64,000 bases of DNA. Source: Neckera pumila (lineage: Eukaryota; Streptophyta; Bryopsida; Hypnales; Neckeraceae). Below the pieces are notes generated by a model that was not told the DNA's origin, did not search any database, and saw nothing but the letters and a program-made list of their open reading frames with translations. The stretch is from positions 40,591,413 through 40,655,412 of the forward strand of contig OZ018410.1 of assembly GCA_963969595.1 (NCBI GenBank), read 5' to 3'. The position numbers and the translations under genes are program-made. Below, one piece after another: positions 11,915 to 22,365 of the stretch (position 1 is the stretch's first letter; each line of letters begins with the position of its first letter).

Positions 11915-12324
11915 GACCAAGCTTGTTAGCAATCACTAAAAGAAAAGCATGTCCACCACAATTGGTTAAAGAACAACTAAGTGTCCTTGCCCACTTTGTA
12001 GACTGGTCCCAACCTATGTGGTAGGCTGACTTTGTCCGTATAGTGGACATGGTAATTAGGTCTACTTGAGTGGCAACATGTCTACATGTACTTTAGTTTT
12101 ACTTTTGATTCATGCTACTTGTGCTTGTTTTTGTTGTAGGCATTTTCCATTGGAAAATAATGAATGTAGGCTATTTCTTCTTGTGGGTTGTTTTGATATA
12201 CTTCTTTGTTGGGTTCCTAGATACCTTGTTTGTATGGTGGACGTGGCGACTAGCTTTGCCCGAGTAGTGGCCAACTCTACCCGAGTGGCAATGTCATCTC
12301 AAACTTGAGGGAGGACAATTTTTC

Positions 12325-12627
12325 AACAGATATCGTACTGAAGTCGTGAATTCATGCCTATGTACCATAATTGTACATATTACATGTATTTTCACGCACT
12401 AAATCAGTGTCGTAAAAATCTTTATTAAAAGTGTACGATCTATATACTTTAATTATACAAATGTGGTATCCAAAATACGCCTAAACTATACTGATATCAG
12501 TACAACAATCATAAGTTATTGATAGGCATTGTTTACGTACTAATTCAGTGTGTAAAAATACACGTAAGATGTACGATTATGGTACATAGGTATGAAATCA
12601 AGACTTTAGTGTTGTATTTGTACAAAC
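12325..12627. mobile_element. Long-terminal-inverted-repeat MITE, about 0.3 kb
   Basis: The left arm (TTCATGCCTATGTACCATAA, about 12350 onward) is matched by the reverse complement of the right arm (ATACCTATGTACCATAATCG read on the minus strand, ending about 12595). Similarity extends outward to about 12328 and 12627, giving imperfect inverted arms of roughly 70-80 bp around a small centre. Length and arm size suggest a Mutator-like or fold-back MITE. A target duplication could not be assigned by eye. Confidence 0.65.
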
Positions 12628-12899
12628 CTTATAAATTATAGATGGTACCATGTAAAGGCTTTACTTTTGATTTTTTTGCTACTTGTGTTTGTTTTTGTTG
12701 CAGGCATTTTCCATTGGAAAAGGATGAATGTAGCCTATTATTTCTTGTGGATTGTTTTGATGGCTTTCTCATAAGGTTTCTAGATACATTGTGAAGCGAC
12801 ATGTTTAGAACGACTAGTAGGTAGATAAGAATAACTACATGAGGTGATGTGTATAGAATTACTAGGTTAGATAATCGGCCATGCATCTGCTATGAGCAC

Positions 12900-15800
12900 G
12901 ACATGTTGGCCACTTGAGGAGATTATTCTTGATTTTTTAAAGACTACGTGAGTTAAAAGATAGGGTTCATTTAATTCAAACGGGGATTATTTTATATAAC
13001 TTGTAGTATACTATAGGGTCCATGAAATGCTAAATGTTCTATTATATTTAGATTAGGCTATATAAAAATTTCATACAATAGGAATTTTTATTAATAGGTT
13101 AGGATTGACATATAGGGGCCATACAAATTTTTTATAGTCCAATGATTATAGATGTAGACAAATAATTTTATGTGGATGATAAAAAATACATAATTCAATA
13201 AATCTAGGAAATTTTCTAAAGATTTGTTGATGCTATCAAAGAAGTCTAATCTGTCCATACCAATCCTTCTAGAACTTAAGTGCGCCAGCAGTGAAAGCAT
13301 CTAAGATTCTACTATTTGAAGAAAAAAATGTTGAACTATAAATCCACAATGAAGGTTGTACAACAAGGATTTGTGTTCAATCATACAAAAGAAACATTAA
13401 GGAATTGTTTTAAAGTTTTGAGTGCCTTCACTCTCATGTGGCTAGAGTTAGTGAAGACTTTGAACTCGTTGTTTTGCTCCTTTGCTGTCAGTTTCAGTGG
13501 AAGGAGGATAGGATTTGCTGCAAATTTTTTCTTTGTTGCATTTTAGTACAAGGCGGATAAGATTGCAAGACAATCGCTTGAAGCTAGGGTTTTGTGTAGG
13601 CCTCAGGATTCTATTTATTGGTTTAAGGTTTAAGGTTTCTTGGTACCTAGGGTTCGAGGTTTCACTTTGGTCTTTGGGTCGTCTCCATTTCCTTTTGGGC
13701 AAAATTCAAAGGGTGCATTCAAGTAAAGTTCAAGGCGTGCATTTGGGGGTGAGTCTGCGAGGCCTCGTCCCTTTACTTGGATCAACATGGGGAGGTGCAT
13801 TCTTCCGATCCCTTTATAGAGCTTTGCTGCTAAAGCTTTGATTTTTTAAAATTCCGAATTCTTTCTTTAATGTGAATTTGTGAGACAATGTTGGACGCAT
13901 TCTATCTGGTAGCAGTGGTATTCCTTTGCATTTGCCTAGTGCATTTGGGAAAACATCCGTAGAATTAGTTTTGCTGAGCTATTTTTGCTACTAGAAAGCA
14001 TGCGGAGAGTGGCAAGACAATTTGGACTCATCTAATGGTTTAGTATTTTTGTACTCCTCTAATTTTGACCCCCTTTTAACACCTTTTTTCAAATTTCACT
14101 ATACTAAGATATTCATTGCTGGTAGTGCAAGAAGAAAGGTTTTTGAGGCATAGTCAATTGCTGAACTTGAGCAGTCTTTGCATGAATATTTGATGTAATA
14201 ATTTCATACCATACGTCCTGTGTTTTGTAACTCTTTTTCAAATTGTCCCTATCAAATGACATCATTTGGTTTATCCGTAAAGTGTCTAAAATTGGAATAT
14301 TTACAAGAGTCTAAGTATGCTTGCTGCTTTGATTTTGTTGCTTGGTGGGATGGACTAGTAAGGCGCTTGTGGCTGACAATAGGTTTTGACTACAACACAC
14401 ACATCCTGCATAATTCTCAAATTTTTCTCAAGGGTATGTACACAAAATAGTGAAATTGAGTTGCATTAGAGTATCGCCACAACATCTCTCCAAGCAATTC
14501 ATACACGGTGACTGGCTGTGCAAGGGCTAAAAATTTGTCCCATGGCACGCACGCCAAGTTGAAATTAATGCCAGCCACGCCAAGATTTGGAGATGGCACT
14601 AGCAAATGAAGTATGTAGCCCATTAGCCATGCCGCAGTATGTAGTTTGATGCAGTTTTTGAGGTCCGTTTGCCAATTAGCTACTAGTCTTCCAACTTTCA
14701 ACCCAAGAAGGCCCGCAAATCCAAGGCTTGTGAATGCAAAAAGGAACAGGACCTACAGTGACGCTTAGGATGCGCCCAACTAAGTGGAAAAGACTTTTTT
14801 AATTTCCAATCTAATCAGAATCACTATGCATGAAGGCGTTGATAGCATTGCCGTGTCTCGATCCGTGCTGGCCTGGGACGAAGGATCAACACAGAACCTT
14901 GGCTCTTTGAAATCGCACACCAAATGTCCACTTGGCGCCCCTCCTTGGTGAATTTGCGGTGGTGATGCCCTTAACAATAAGGTTGCCTTCACTGAGAGAA
15001 ATTAGCTCATGAGCGATTGCTTTTCCACATGGAGGCGCATGCAATTCTCTGAATCCAAGCCATGCATAGTGCACCAACCATACAACACACATAGTTCCTT
15101 CATTACTACATCCTTCTACAACAACTACATGTACATATTAATATAGTGTTGAACATTGAGAAATTTATATGGGGCAACCTAATTTCACTATTTTGTGTAA
15201 ATCATGTCAACCCATATCATTGCTTTATTCTTTTGTTTGTACTTGGGTTTCTCAAAATGACTTCAGTGCCAAACTGCAATTTAAATACTTTTAGAAAATC
15301 ACTATGTTTTTGTGCTCCATGCTCTGGATGGTTTATCTTGGGGTGAAAATGGGTTGTTACAAATCAGACAACATTGGAGTTTCACAAAAAGCCCACGTCA
15401 CATTGGAATAGAAAACCCTGCTCTTGTCAATTATCTAAACATGTATTTAATTCATTTGTAAGCTTTATGGAAAAATTAAGTGATAAGCAATTGATTCTCA
15501 TTGTTGTTGGTATTGTATTCAAATTAATGTTACTCTTGCTTGTATTTGTTGCTAAACTTTTATAGTGGGAATGCAAACACATCTATTTGTTATATTTTCA
15601 ACTTACTTTTTGATGACATTGTCGCCAATGCCGTCCACAAAGTTTTATATGTCAATACAGGTAAACCTTTTCTAATAAAAATATCATTAATAGAAATATC
15701 CGATAGTATGAAGATCACAAAGTCTCATGTAGAATATTACGGAGCAATTAAGCTTACAAATTTTTGGATCAAAAAGTCAAAATCCCTTTTGGGAGGAAAC

Positions 15801-16150
15801 TTTCAACATCAAATCTACGTTGGACAATTTGGACAAATTTTAGGCCGCAAAGATGCTTTATATGATATTTTCTTCATATAATATTCAAACAATAATTGAG
15901 ATTTGGAGCCTAATTTGGATCTCCATTATTGCTAAATCCAACATAGGGCTTTAATTCCCACTTCTTTGGCACCAAAACTTCCAAAAAGTATTGCCATATG
16001 GTCAATTTGGAGTGCATGGGGACTTGAGACTTAGGACATAGTGTGAAGCCTCCAATCCCAATTTTTAGCTCTCCACTAATCAAGTTTAATGAGCCTTGTT
16101 ATGTAGTGTAAAGCGTCCCCAATTGTCACTTAGCATAATCACTATAATAT
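12900..16150. other. Gene-poor AT-rich region with repeat fragments
   Basis: Contains a fragment of the higher-order array at about 15450-15560 and several short frames without recognisable homology. The only exon-like segment is at 14417-14762 on the minus strand (listed separately). No complete gene can be supported. Confidence 0.4.
14417..14762 (-). pseudogene. Exon-like hydrophobic open segment, unrecognised
   Basis: On the minus strand a frame open for about 110 codons follows a possible acceptor (CACTGTAG at about 14757-14764). It begins FLFAFTSLGFAGLLG and includes AAWLMGYILHLLVPSP, so it could encode two membrane segments. A second open stretch on the same strand (15092-14886, with HAPPCGKAIAHELISLSEG) could be an upstream exon. 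No gene model with start, splice sites and stop can be joined, and the surroundings are repeats. It may be a gene remnant or captured fragment; chance is possible. Confidence 0.2.
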
Positions 16151-16665
16151 GACATTTTTAATTATAATATAAAATGCAATTTAGAACAATATTTTAATGA
16201 TGACTCTCAAACAATAACTATAAATATGATTTATAAATCACATCTATACGGAAGATCAATAGATACACAAACCAATATTTTACAATAAAATTAGAAGCCA
16301 AAAATTGAAAATTCCTTCTAAAATCAATTGTAGATTGAATATTTATGATTTTTACAAGAATTTTTTCTCTATAAGTTCAAAATGTTGAGTTCTAATCATA
16401 GTGCTTTTTGAAGATTTTTATATTATTTTTTGATTCAAATCATTTTCGAAGGGTCTTTTTTTGAATTGAAAAAGTTACATTTAGAGGCTAGACCTATTGA
16501 TACCTTTTGAATTATAGAATATTTTCAAAACAAAATCTTCATAATCTATACCATACAGATGTTAAAGAACTAATACAAGAATCTTCCAAAAAAATTGATG
16601 GATGAAAAAATGCATTTGGGATGTGTTTTCGTTCGTTCATTGTTCAAAATCAGCACTCATGGTCT

Positions 16666-16967
16666 TTAAGGCATTAGAAGAGATTTGAGGCCTCCAAGAG
16701 CCCGCGAGTTATCTTGCTTTCCCAGACTGCGGGAACGCATGAAAGCTATTGGCTGATGTGGTTGAGACAGTGCTATGTCATTTTTGAAAAAAATAAAAAA
16801 TAAAAATAAAAATAAAAAATTTGGTCTAAAATGATTTTTGGGAGAGAATTTTGTTTTTTGTTTTTTTTTGAAAAAAAAATTCTAATAGCCCGTATCGGCT
16901 GTTCATAGATTGGGCCAGATTGGAGAAACGGCCTGAAACGGCCTTCCAATCTCTTCTAATGGGTTAA
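16666..16967. mobile_element. TTAA-flanked MITE with CATTAGAAGAGATT termini (294 bp)
   Basis: TTAA at 16666-16669 is followed by GGCATTAGAAGAGATT. The right end read in reverse is CCCATTAGAAGAGATT, and TTAA follows at 16964-16967. The interior holds GC-richer ends and a poly(A/T)-rich centre. The flanking TTAA agrees with the larger family in the window, but the terminal sequence differs, so this is either a second TTAA-inserting family or a distant subfamily. Confidence 0.6.
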
Positions 16968-17120
16968 GCATGCATTCTTTAGACACTATGTAAAGAAGCA
17001 ATGAAATTTTCAAGTGTGTTAAATATAAGACAGTATTTCAATTGCTCAACCGTCTACTCTTCCTTTGTATTGGAACTATTGTAAGTTTATCAAATTATAG
17101 TTAGTTGAATAGAAGCATGT

Positions 17121-17260
17121 TTAACCCCTAAAGGCCCAAGGCCATTTTTCTGCCAAAAAACACCCAAAACTGCCATTCTTTTAGCAAAGAGTGAAAAAAA
17201 ATTCATCTTTGGTGTAAGACCCTACGGTTAGATGTGCAATAAAAATTTCATTTGTTTATT
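17121..17260 (+). mobile_element. Left-end fragment of the CCCCTAAAGG family
   Basis: TTAA (17121-17124) is followed by CCCCTAAAGGCCCAAGGCC and the family's subterminal motif AAACTGCCATTCTTTTAGC. Similarity fades by about 17260 and no matching right end is found before the next family copy at 17438, so this is a truncated copy. Confidence 0.75.
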
Positions 17261-17433
17261 TGTTTTTTCAAAAGCTTAGTCTTCTTTCAGTACTAGACTA
17301 AATGCATCAAAGTCAATACTTCGGTTTCATGCATCACCCTAAAAAGAAGTTCAATACAAAATTTGGAAATAATCTTATTATAAATTTGATATTGTTTTTT
17401 ATTATAAAATAAATTATATTTTCAGTATACGCT

Positions 17434-18295
17434 TTAACCCCTAAGAGCCCAAGGCCTTTTCTACCTCAAAAAACACCCAAAACTGCCATTTCTAGAGCAT
17501 TCATCAAAAAAGTTTGAAAAATTGATTTTTTGGGAATGTAACCGTTGGATCTTGTAGTTAACTTGTGTGAGAATATGTGGTAAAAATTTTGTGAGGTTTG
17601 AAAGTATAGATTGGGAGATATTTGCATTCAAAGTCTATTTTTTTTTTTTTCCACTCTGCCCTAAATTTTGCCTTTGACCGCCATTTGCTGAATTTTTTTC
17701 CACTAAAGACCTCCAATTTAAAAAAAATTCTTGTGGAGAAACATGTTAGGCATGTGCATGCCAATTTTCAAGGCAATCCAAGACAATCCCAATATTCAAA
17801 AAATTTAAAATTTGCCACTATGTCCCAAGAAATGACAATACACTAGGCCATTTTCAAATTATTTTTCCCATCAAACACTTTTGGATCTAGAAAATCTGAA
17901 CGGTGGATTGAAAGATGCACTTGTACTTCAGAAGTAGGAAAAAAAAATTGGAAAAATGTCAAAATCTCTAACATCTACAAGCTCCTAAAGCCTAATGTGA
18001 CCTCCCAATAGGCACAACAATAGCCTCTCTTGCCACCTCACCTCTCTTGGCACCTCTGCTGCCCCTTGGGAGTCAAAGGCAGGGGCAACAGATTCCCAAA
18101 CTGAAATTTTTATTCAATCCATCATAACTTTTGGAGGGTAAGTCGGAATTTGATGAAATTTATCTTCCCGCAAAGCTAATGAGATTTCCTATCTCCCAAA
18201 AAAGTTTCAAAAATCATGTGAAAATTTGAGGTCACATGAGCTTGCCCGAAGTACCAAATGACCCTCGCAGGGACACTTGGGCTTTTAGGGATTAA
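17434..18295 (+). mobile_element. TTAA-flanked element 7 of the CCCCTAAAGG family (854 bp)
   Basis: TTAA 17434-17437, left end CCCCTAAGAGCCCAAG. The right end CTTGGGCTTTTAGGGA is followed by TTAA 18292-18295. The 16-bp termini are near-perfect inverted repeats. The subterminal AAACTGCCATTTCTAGAGC block matches elements 1 and 6. It lies in the loop of the large inverted repeat, with one diverged interior stretch. Non-coding. Confidence 0.8.
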
Positions 18296-18929
18296 TAATA
18301 CTTTTTACTAACCGTTAAACCTAGTTCCACAACTTCCATTTCCAATTTTCCATGAGGTCAAATTTCATTTTGGAACTCAATTTAGCCATTTAAGCCCTAA
18401 AGAACTAGGCATTCAAATTTTGAACAATAAATGAAAACAATTACATTCCATCATACAAAAATGCCTTTTTTCATTCATCCATTTTTTAAAGATTCTTGTA
18501 TTAGTTCCTTAACATATGTACCAAATAGATTCCAAGCACTTTGATTTGGAACTATTCTATTATTCAATAGTTATTTACAAGTCTGGTGTCAAAAGGTAAT
18601 CTTTTCAGTTCAAAAAATGACACTTAAAAAAATGACTTGAATATATAAAATAAAATGAAAATCTTCAAAAACCACTATGACGAGAATTTAACATATTGAA
18701 CTTAAGGAAAAAAATTCTTGTAAAAAATCACAAATATTCAATCTAGAGGCAATTGTAGAAGGAATTTCAATTTTTGGCTTCAAATTTCATTGAAAAGTAT
18801 TGGTTTGTGTACCCTTTGCTTTAATTGTGTAGATATGATTTCTATGAATCATCTCTTACAATTATTGTTTGAAAGTCATCATTGATTTATTCTTTTAGGT
18901 TGCATTTTATATTCAAACTTTACAATTTC

Positions 18930-21900
18930 AGAAATCTAGACTACTCCCTAATCATTAAGGGGCTAAATTAAATTCAAGGTTCAATGTAATTTTTTTTGTC
19001 ACATGTAAATATATGTTATCTTTCAATGTGAAAAATCTCTATTGGTTTTGTATAACTTTAAATTAATAAGTGAAATAAATAAGTAACTATAAGAAAAACA
19101 GTCCTATTAATTTGAAATTTATCCAAAAGAGATATAACTATAGACATAAAGAATAGTATAAAAACTTTGGCAGTAATTTTTTTCCTTTTAAATCCAAAAT
19201 ACTATTGGTGTGACCTTCATTCAAATCACTATTGTCAAAATAAATTAAGTTTAGCCTTTACAAAATTTATTGATTATATTTTGATAATTTTTGTGTTTGA
19301 ATAAACAATTTTTTTTTATAGATTTTTTTTTCAATAAATTTGATGGAAAATTCAAATTGTTGTTAATCTAAAAATTTAGTGACTGATTGGGTTTGAAATT
19401 CTACTTAGAAATGGAGTAGAAAGGTAGCTTATTAGGCATCATTTTCTAAGTTTAAATCAAAACCAAAAATGAATATATTTTGAGAGGTTACAATCAAATT
19501 TGACCAAGGCGCATCCACTTTTGGGATGCGGAGACTTTTTAGAAGTTAAGGAACCAAGCATATACATACTATTGGTAGAGGCTTGACAACTCAAATCCAA
19601 TTTTCAACTTGAAGATGAAAATTCTTATCATAAATTATGTCTAGTTAGAAACTTAAAAGTATAAAAATTAATGCATGATTTCTTTCTAAATTTTAAATAT
19701 TTTACACATTGAATAGTTTGTCAGTTTATTCGTTTCTAAACTTTATTCCTTGAGACTAGAAGATAGTTCAAATTTTCAAAATTGTGAAGAAGTATTATAA
19801 AATGTAACTTAGGAGAATAGTTTATTGACAATTTCCTAATAAAAGTTATAAGTATAATCGATAGATGATATCCAAATGGTTATATGACTTGCTATACTAA
19901 CGAATCATTTTTAATAACATTGGAAACAAAAAATTGGAAATTCTTTTTAAAGTTGTTTGTTGATTGAACATTTGTAATTTTCACAATATTTCTTTTAAGT
20001 TCAAAATGTTAAGTCTCATTGTGGTAATGTTTTGAGATTTTCATTCAACTTTAAATTTAAGTTGTTTTTGAAGGAACTATATTAGCACTAAAAAAGTTAA
20101 TTTGTTTTAGGTCAAACATACTTTAGCACCAAATATTTACAAAAAAAATTCTAAGAATTTATATCATACAATAGTAAATGAACTAACACACAAATCTCTA
20201 ATCATGTAGTTGGATGAAATGGATAATTTTTCATATGCTTGGAACATATTTGCAGTCATCATTTATTTGACATTTGAAAGTCTAGTTTTTTAGAGGTTAA
20301 AATATATTGTATGTTCATTTATTAAAATAATAAAACATTAGTTGTAGCTTTATGAGAAAAATATATCACAGAAATTTTCATTGTGGCTTCTATTTCCTTC
20401 ATAATTTTTGAGGATGTTTTGTAATAATTTAAATATAATACATATACTAGGTGATTGATCTAAACTATTGTACAAATTTCATTTTGAATCTAAAAAGGTA
20501 AAATTTCAAAGACAAATCAAATTTTAAGCATGGAATTGAACAAAATCATAATATTATTAAACAAATCATGCTTCACATGCAATTCAATATGACTTTTTGC
20601 ACAATGATGCTAGCATATCAACATGTAATGCAAGTATATGAACCTTGAGTATATCATTGAAGGTACTTATAGAATAAACACTTATAATGTAGGTATCTAA
20701 TAATAATGAAAGGGTTCTATAATACAGATACTTACAACATAGATGTATAGTCTTTTAGGCTCATGTACTCATAATCCTAGGCTCATCTAATAGCAATTCT
20801 CTTTTTCGCATAGGATCTAAATAATTAAAGGTTAAATATAAAAATATCTATTGCCATAAGAATTTATTTTTAAATTAAAAAATATATAAATAATGATTCA
20901 ATTTTATGCTTGTCAAAAAATTTAATTTCATATATCACATAAAGGATAAAACACCAATATGATGCACTATGAGGGGAAAATGCCATTGAGATTAAGAATT
21001 CAACCAATATGAGGTTTCAAAATTGAGAAAGTCAAAGAATGTCACTTTACACTTAAAATTTAAGTCCAATAGAAAGAATGATGTAGGCAATACTTTAGTT
21101 TTCTATAGCAAAACAATATAAAAGAGTCCTTTGGAATTATTCTCAGGTCCATTCCAAGTGATAGGCTTGATTACAACTCCAAAGACTTTTGGACAAAAAA
21201 GTTAATAACCAAACAATTAAAAAGAATTCACATTATTGGTTGCCCTTGTTTAAAAAATCTACAATAAATCTCACTTTACATTACTTCCAATGGTTGGACT
21301 TTCAAAGACAAGTCATGGACCTCTCAAGGTTTATTTTCTTCAAGGCTTCTCAATCTAGTATAAGGGGGCCTAAGGTTACCAATAACATCAAAATTATAAC
21401 ATCAAAATTATAACGTCAAAATTAGTTTTTAATGTGTATTTCTAATTATCATTCCTAAATGAAATCATGATGTCATTTAGGAGACTTCAAGAGTTATTTT
21501 TGCATAGTTTCAAACATAGCAAAAATAGATGAGGTGAGTGATCACTCAACCAATGGTCAAACCATTGGCCAATTTTTTATTAGAATTTTCCATTGGATAA
21601 TTCTTTATTAGTATTTTTCATTCTTTATATAAAGCAAACTTACCACCATGACCTCTACATAAAATAGTGAACCCCTCACCAATTTCTCGACATTTGGCTC
21701 TAAAACAATATTTACTATTAATGCACAAGAATGCAATACTTTTGAATTAGTTATTGGTGTATTTGGGACTCATGAACCTCCATGTGTACAAATGAAAGTA
21801 TCTAAAGAGAATATTTATTGACTTTGATGGTTTGTAGAGTAATTTCTAAGGGTAAGGCAACCTAATTTCAGTATTTTGTGTATTGTAGTTCATCCATTAC

Positions 21901-21980
21901 AAAAGTTTTCAGGCCTCAAAAAGGTTGTTAGTTCTGTACCCCCCTTTGCAATTTCGGTGCAAGTAAAGAATTTTTTTATA
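18930..21980. other. AT-rich desert
   Basis: Very AT-rich sequence with no supported gene. It includes the third copy of the 16.2-kb arm (about 19920-20290). Short open frames (for example 21189-21413) match nothing recognisable and have no splice or start context. Confidence 0.4.
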
Positions 21981-21993
21981 TTAAAAAATTGAT

Positions 21994-22033
21994 CTGATGT
22001 GGCACTACTTGTGCCACGTCAGTGCCACATCAG
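21994..22033. promoter_or_regulatory. 13-bp perfect inverted repeat flanking an ACGT core, upstream of the small membrane-protein gene
   Basis: CTGATGTGGCACT (21994-22006) and its exact reverse complement AGTGCCACATCAG (22021-22033) flank TTGTGCCACGTC, which contains an ACGT core of the type bound by plant bZIP factors. It lies about 330 bases before the ATG at 22366. A promoter role is possible; it could equally be the end of a small palindromic repeat. Confidence 0.3.
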
Positions 22034-22365
22034 CACATCTAAATATTTTAATATTTTTTATTTTTTAATATTTTTTTTTGAATTTTTTTATTTTTTAATA
22101 TTTTCTGTACTTGCAGTGCGGGGTGCCGAAAATCAGAAACTGGCGGCCTTTTGCAGGCCTCAGAATTTTCCTAATGCATTTGGGGGCAAGGCAGCTCTCT
22201 CCTGCGTTCAAGGCAAAGATCAAGGACGGTTGAAACAGTAACTCTGCTTGGAGGGTGCCAAGGAGGCTTTTGCATACAGCAGCTCAAGCTTGCCTCCCTC
22301 CATAGCCACCCCTTTGCCCCCTTCCCTTTCGTTTGAGCGCGCCGGCGCCTCTCCAGATTGCAGCG

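Larger units (their letters stand above)
7620..12300 (+). repeat. Degenerate higher-order tandem array (period about 1.3-1.7 kb)
   Basis: A recognisable block recurs near 7620, 9310, 10635, 11060 and 11905. It contains a motif close to GATTCTATGAATAAGCTTG, then AATCACTA(C/A/G)AAGAAAA, then a CCACAA..GGTTAA motif, and then AAGTGTCC. Preceding blocks (CATTGTTGTTGGTA, TTGTTGCTAAACTTTT) recur with it. Related partial pieces occur at 6436, 12640-12890 and 15450-15560. Copies are diverged and interrupted by small elements. No conserved coding frame links the copies, so this is a repeat rather than a gene family. Confidence 0.7.
16160..18920. repeat. Large inverted repeat: arms 16160-16655 and 18413-18920
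   Basis: The two arms are inverted copies of each other along about 0.5 kb. Examples are GATGACTCTCAAACAAT on the left and its near-reverse complement (ATTGTTTGAAAGTCATC) on the right, and CATTGTTCAAAAT on the left against ATTTTGAACAATAAATG on the right. The loop of about 1.75 kb contains three smaller TTAA-bounded pieces. A third, more diverged copy in the left-arm orientation lies at about 19920-20290. No coding potential was seen in the arms. Confidence 0.7.

Noticed and set aside
7652..11950. Intact CACTA transposons starting at CACTACAAGAAAA
   Set aside because: Similarity between copies continues upstream of the CACTA motif, no matching right ends were found, and there is no transposase, so they are annotated only as repeat units.
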